Below are positions 15,674 through 18,406 of a DNA stretch of 18,406 nucleotides, one piece after another. Source of the DNA: Chloroflexota bacterium (GTDB lineage Bacteria > Chloroflexota > Dehalococcoidia > UBA2979). The DNA is taken from NCBI GenBank assembly GCA_009843585.1, contig VYDC01000030.1, positions 1-18,406 of the forward strand, written 5' to 3'. Below the pieces are notes generated by a model that was not told where the DNA came from, searched no databases, and saw nothing but the letters and a program-made list of their open reading frames with translations. A program made the translations under genes and the position numbers. Position 1 is the stretch's first letter. The number at the start of each line of letters is the position of its first letter.

Positions 15674-16485
15674 TACTCGCCTCCCGTCGCCGCGGCCACC
15701 GGCGTGGCCCCCTCACCGATCGCGCGGAGGATCGGGTCGTAGCCCTCGGCCTCGATGCGCTTCGCAAGCGACACGTCGCCGGAGCGGACGATACGGCCGT
15801 CGACCAGCACGTGCACGAAGTCCGGCGTGACGTAGTTCAGGATCCGCTCGTAGTGGGTGATGATGAGGATGCCGATCTCCGGCGAGCGCAGGGCGTTCAC
15901 ACCCTCGGCGACCGTCCGCAGCGCGTCCACGTCGAGGCCCGAGTCGGTCTCGTCGAGGATGGCGAGCGTGGGCTTGAGCATGCCCAGCTGCAGGATCTCG
16001 GCGCGCTTCTTCTCCCCGCCGGAGAAGCCGTCGTTCACGTAGCGCCGCGCGAAGGACTCGTCCATCTTCAGCGTGGCCAGGGTCTCGCGCAGCTCCGCCA
16101 GGAACTCGCGCGCCGACGGCTCGGTGCCGCGACGCGCCTTCAGTGAGGCCCGCAGCAGGTTGACCATGGTCACGCCGGGAATCGCCGTCGGGTACTGGAA
16201 GGAGAGGAAGAGCCCGCGCCGGGCGCGCTCGTCGGCAGCGAGCGCCGTGACGTCCTCCCCGTGGAGCAGGACCTGCCCCTCGTCGACGAGGTACGCCGGG
16301 CTTCCGGCGATCGCGCTCGCGAGCGTGCTCTTGCCGGATCCGTTCGGACCCATCAGCGCGTGCACCTCGCCCGCGCGCACCGCGAGGTCCACGCCCCGCA
16401 CGATCTGCAGCTCCGGCGGACCGGCGATGCTGACCTTCAGCCCCCGGACGTCCAGGATCGGCGACTCCGCCGCTCGCTCGCTCAT
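15673..16485 (-). CDS. sufC: SufC, ABC-type ATPase of the SUF complex
   Basis: A 270-residue soluble ABC ATPase that drives shape changes in SufBD. Walker A GPNGSGKST (46-54), Q-loop Gln97 in LSFQYPTAIPGV, ABC signature FSGGEKKRAEI (154-164), Walker B LAILDETDSGLD (174-185) and switch His211 in IITHYERIL are all present. The FSGGEKKR signature and DETDSGLD are typical of SufC rather than transport ATPases. The ATG at 16485 has GGGGAGGT about 11 bases upstream. It is the first gene after sufR, separated by 55 bases that hold a 14-base palindrome, and it is coupled to sufB. Confidence 0.97.
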   Translation of the reverse strand: MSERAAESPILDVRGLKVSIAGPPELQIVRGVDLAVRAGEVHALMGPNGSGKSTLASAIAGSPAYLVDEGQVLLHGEDVTALAADERARRGLFLSFQYPTAIPGVTMVNLLRASLKARRGTEPSAREFLAELRETLATLKMDESFARRYVNDGFSGGEKKRAEILQLGMLKPTLAILDETDSGLDVDALRTVAEGVNALRSPEIGILIITHYERILNYVTPDFVHVLVDGRIVRSGDVSLAKRIEAEGYDPILRAIGEGATPVAAATGGE

Positions 16486-16508
16486 CTCGGCTCTCGACCT
16501 CCCCCGCG

Positions 16509-16522
16509 CCGGCGCGCGCCGG
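16509..16522. repeat. 14-bp perfect palindrome between sufR and sufC
   Basis: CCGGCGCGCGCCGG is its own complement and sits in the 55-base gap between sufR and sufC. As RNA it could fold into a short stem of about 5 bp that partly attenuates or processes the transcript, setting different levels of SufR and the assembly proteins. At this GC content a chance origin is possible. Confidence 0.35.
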
Positions 16523-16540
16523 TTCGCATCCCGCTCGTCC

Positions 16541-17221
16541 TCACGCGATCACCCGCCGGGCGGAGGCCGCTCCCGCACCGGCGACACCCTTCGCCACCAC
16601 GTACTCGCAGACCGGTCCGCCCTTCGCCACGGTGCTCACCTGCTCGACCGGCGCATCCAGCAGGAGCTCGATGGCGCGGCGGTCGGCCTCGCAGGTCGCG
16701 TGCGTCCCCTGGGCCGCGGAGCGGTAGGGACAGCTGAGGTTCCGCAGGCGGAACAGCTCGTCCTCCTCCGCGGCGTCGTGGAGGATCCCCTCCTCGCACA
16801 GCGTCTCGGTGACCTGCCGCACGCGCTCGCCCAGCTCTCCGGCGGTGACGCGCGCGCGGTGGTCGTCCGCGACCTCCTCCGCCACCCGCTGGAAGATGCG
16901 GTCGAGCACGGCGGCCCCGTCGGAGCCGGCGATCTCGCCCGCCTCCAGGCCGGCGAGCGCCGGGTAGATCCGCTCAAGCAGGCGCGAGTAGCTCGATGCG
17001 CCCGAGCGCTCCTCGCCCTCGGTCGAGAGCGAGTAGCGGGTGACCGGTCGGCCGCGGGGCTGCCGCTCGAACTCCGCGCCGAGCAGGCCGTCGGCGAGCA
17101 GGATGTCGACGTGTCGGCGTACGGAGCCGACCGAGAGGCCGAGCGCCTCCGCGAGGTCGCCGGCCGAGCGCCGGGGGCGCTCCGCGAGGAGGCGCACGAT
17201 GGCGTCGCGCGTGGTCTCCAT
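16541..17221 (-). CDS. sufR: SufR, Fe-S-sensing repressor of the suf operon
   Basis: A 226-residue DeoR/ArsR-like winged-helix regulator. The N-terminal HTH covers about 1-65, including SAGDLAEALGLSVGSVRRHVDIL (19-41) and the wing RQPRGRPVTRYSL (53-65). The C-terminal domain carries three cysteines, Cys164, Cys177 and Cys205, spaced C-x12-C-x27-C. As I recall, this matches the three-cysteine cluster site of actinobacterial SufR (for example M. tuberculosis Rv1460). Cyanobacterial SufR has four. SufR with a 4Fe-4S cluster represses its own operon, and loss of the cluster relieves this. The ATG at 17221 is chosen because the longer frame would run over the promoter. A GGGAGGTGAT site lies upstream. 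It heads the suf operon. Confidence 0.92.
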   Translation of the reverse strand: METTRDAIVRLLAERPRRSAGDLAEALGLSVGSVRRHVDILLADGLLGAEFERQPRGRPVTRYSLSTEGEERSGASSYSRLLERIYPALAGLEAGEIAGSDGAAVLDRIFQRVAEEVADDHRARVTAGELGERVRQVTETLCEEGILHDAAEEDELFRLRNLSCPYRSAAQGTHATCEADRRAIELLLDAPVEQVSTVAKGGPVCEYVVAKGVAGAGAASARRVIA

Positions 17222-17294
17222 CCGCTCGCCATCACCTCCCGGTACGATGCGGTCGACGTCGGCGCGCCCGCCTCGGCGAGGGCCTGCTGACCCC

Positions 17295-17322
17295 ATTATC
17301 GGTCGCCGACCGGCAATGTCAA
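17295..17322 (-). promoter_or_regulatory. sufR/suf operon promoter
   Basis: On the minus strand a perfect -35 TTGACA (17322-17317) is followed, after 16 bases, by GATAAT (17300-17295), one mismatch from the -10 consensus. Transcription would begin near 17288, leaving a leader of about 67 bases with a GGGAGGTGAT ribosome-binding site. It is the best sigma70-type promoter in the window. Confidence 0.8.
17300..17312. promoter_or_regulatory. candidate SufR operator 1 (13-bp inverted repeat)
   Basis: CGGTCG-C-CGACCG on the plus strand is a perfect inverted repeat with a one-base centre. It fills most of the spacer between the -35 and -10 boxes of the sufR promoter, an ideal site for a repressor. 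The match to any published SufR site is not established here. Confidence 0.5.
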
Positions 17323-17331
17323 CGAAAGTTG
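17320..17331. promoter_or_regulatory. candidate SufR operator 2 (CAAC-N4-GTTG)
   Basis: CAAC-GAAA-GTTG overlaps the -35 box of the sufR promoter. The arms are the same as the cyanobacterial SufR site (CAAC-N6-GTTG, from memory), but the spacer is two bases shorter. Confidence 0.4.
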
Positions 17332-17456
17332 TGTTTTTTACGTACATAATTGACGAAAATGGCCCGAGGCACCCTCTCCGCGACGGTCCCGGCCGCGCCC
17401 CGCTCCGACGCCCGGCCGCCGGCGAGCGCCGGCGTGCGCCGCGCGGCGACGTTCGC

Positions 17457-17462
17457 TAGGAT
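17457..17462 (+). promoter_or_regulatory. candidate -10 box of the membrane protein gene (near-leaderless)
   Basis: TAGGAT ends 8 bases before the GTG at 17471; no Shine-Dalgarno is present. It shares the pattern of TANNNT just before the start codon seen at glcD, the PhzF-like gene and the Rieske-like gene. Confidence 0.5.
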
Positions 17463-17470
17463 CGCGCCGC

Positions 17471-18307
17471 GTGAACGCTGCCTCCCTGCCCTACACGCTG
17501 GAGCTGCTGCTCGCCGAGCTCGCCGTCGGCACGCTCGTGGCGGTCACGCTCTTCGACGCGCGCGGATCCGTGACGTGGGGCTACGTGAAGACCGGCGCAG
17601 TGATGGTGGGCGCGCTCGCGGCGCTCGCTCTCTGGATCGCGCTCGCCGCCATCGCCCCCGAGCGCGAGATCGAGGGCTACGCCCTGAGCAGCGGATGGAT
17701 CGCGCCCTTCCGGGCGGCGCTCGGGGCCTTCGCCGCGCTCTCGGCCCTCCACGTCTACGCGAGCTTCACCGAGCGACGCCGGGCGTCACTGTGGACGGGG
17801 ACGCTCGGATCGGTAGCGGGGGCCGGCGCGCTCGCCGCCCTCGCCGGGGTGGTGGCCCCGCCGGCGTGGTCGTACGCCGGCGTCGTCGCGAGCACGCTCG
17901 CCTCGGCCGCCGCGCTCGGCGGCGCGCTCGCGGCGATGACCTGGGGACACTGGTACCTGACGAATGCCGGACTGCCCAAGCGGCCCCTCGAGGAGATGTC
18001 GCTGCTCCTGCTCGCCGCACTCTCGGTGCAGCTCGTGCTCGTCGCCGTCGCGCTCGCCGCCCCCGTGCGGGCGGTCCCCTTCACCGACTCCGCCTTCGGC
18101 GTCGATCTCGAGGCGAACCCCGCGCTCTGGTTGCGGGTCGCGGTCGGCCTGATCTTCCCCGCCCTCCTGTCATGGTTCGCATGGCGGGCCGCGACCATCC
18201 GCGGGATGATGTCGGCGACCGGGCTGCTCTACATCGCCCTGGGCGCGGTGCTCGCCGGCGCCGTCCTCGCTCGTGGCCTCCTCTTCTCGACCGGAGCGGC
18301 GGTCTAG
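17471..18307 (+). CDS. uncharacterised eight-helix membrane protein with GHWYL motif
   Basis: A 278-residue hydrophobic protein with about eight predicted membrane helices, roughly at 8-27, 41-61, 77-98, 108-129, 132-155, 175-197, 217-238 and 248-270. I do not recognise a named family. Notable conserved-looking stretches are MTWGHWYLTNAGLPKRPLEEM (156-176) and RGMMSATGLLYIALG (244-258). Two histidines, His94 and His160, lie in or at the edge of helices and could bind haem or metal, but this is speculation. No signal peptide, ATPase or transporter motif is seen. The GTG start is set by a TAGGAT box eight bases upstream. The gene is divergent from the suf operon and shares a 249-base gap with sufR (17222-17470). 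A respiratory or cytochrome-related role would fit the neighbourhood but is not shown. Confidence 0.8.
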   Translation: MNAASLPYTLELLLAELAVGTLVAVTLFDARGSVTWGYVKTGAVMVGALAALALWIALAAIAPEREIEGYALSSGWIAPFRAALGAFAALSALHVYASFTERRRASLWTGTLGSVAGAGALAALAGVVAPPAWSYAGVVASTLASAAALGGALAAMTWGHWYLTNAGLPKRPLEEMSLLLLAALSVQLVLVAVALAAPVRAVPFTDSAFGVDLEANPALWLRVAVGLIFPALLSWFAWRAATIRGMMSATGLLYIALGAVLAGAVLARGLLFSTGAAV

Positions 18308-18330
18308 GCGGGTGCCGCTCGTCCCGGGAG

Positions 18331-18342
18331 CCGAGTGCTCGG
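18331..18342. repeat. short palindrome CCGAG-TG-CTCGG
   Basis: A 5-bp inverted repeat with a two-base centre, between the end of the membrane protein gene and a -10-like box at 18346. It could be an operator or part of a weak terminator; too short to decide. Confidence 0.25.
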
Positions 18343-18345
18343 TGG

Positions 18346-18351
18346 TAGCCT
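18346..18351 (+). promoter_or_regulatory. candidate -10 box for the next gene
   Basis: TAGCCT lies 25 bases before the ATG at 18377 (and 9 bases before an ATT at 18361). Based only on the hexamer and position. Confidence 0.25.
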
Positions 18352-18376
18352 GGAACGCCCATTCCCGGCGCACCTG

Positions 18377-18406
18377 ATGCCCGCGCCCGGCCCCGCCGGC
18401 GTGCTC
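18377..18406 (+). CDS. possible start of a further gene, cut by the window end
   Basis: An ATG at 18377 opens a frame (MPAPGPAGVL) that continues to the last base. Only ten codons are visible, so no product can be named. It is listed because it follows a -10-like hexamer on the same strand. Confidence 0.25.
   Translation, partial: MPAPGPAGVL

Noticed and set aside
14444..15742. 432-codon plus-strand open frame opposite sufB
   Set aside because: Mirror-frame by-product of the strong codon bias of sufB; no domain.
17222..17347. Longer sufR reading frame starting at 17347
   Set aside because: It would include the TTGACA/GATAAT promoter in coding sequence and adds 42 residues not typical of SufR.
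1..18406. CRISPR arrays, insertion sequences, tRNA or rRNA genes
   Set aside because: No regularly spaced repeats, transposase motifs or tRNA-like folds were seen in the gaps, all of which are under 260 bases.

Overview
This is a very GC-rich, gene-dense stretch of bacterial chromosome. High GC, frequent GTG starts, tight gene overlaps, several apparently leaderless genes and a SufR-headed suf operon suggest a high-GC Actinobacteriota-like organism. A deep branch such as Thermoleophilia is possible, but that placement is inference. No rRNA, tRNA, CRISPR array, transposase or phage gene was seen, so this looks like core metabolic chromosome rather than an island.

Layout. (1) 1-1302: 3' part of an MFS exporter (+), converging on a CysQ/IMPase-family phosphatase (-, 1299-2192); their stop codons share one CTAG. 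(2) 2232-6515: a compact glcD-glcE-glcF operon (+) for a three-subunit glycolate/2-hydroxyacid dehydrogenase. Its promoter is back-to-back with that of the phosphatase. (3) 6559-7350: PhzF-like isomerase (-). (4) 7455-9796: a two-gene minus-strand operon made of a Tat-type lipoprotein that binds peptide-like solutes and a FlaR-like P-loop kinase. (5) 9952-10497: a small membrane-anchored protein (+) with a Rieske-like domain that has lost most of its cluster ligands. (6) 10552-17221: the centrepiece, a complete SUF iron-sulfur cluster assembly operon (-): sufR, sufC, sufB, sufD, a Rieske ferredoxin, sufS, sufU and sufT. (7) 17471-18307: an eight-helix membrane protein of unknown function (+), followed by the possible start of another gene at the window edge.

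How the genes fit together. SufS takes sulfur from cysteine and SufU (zinc type) relays it. SufBCD builds the cluster using SufC ATPase activity, SufT probably helps transfer or mature it, and SufR senses cluster status and represses the operon. The sufR promoter is the strongest sigma70-like promoter in the window and carries two inverted repeats that could be SufR operators. GlcF (two 4Fe-4S motifs) and the Rieske ferredoxin would be local clients.

The most interesting points are the cluster-less Rieske-like protein, the repeated TANNNT box 6-9 bases before start codons (leaderless mRNAs), the operator-like structure at sufR, and the C-B-D suf order with an embedded Rieske ferredoxin. I found no convincing new defence or mobile system.
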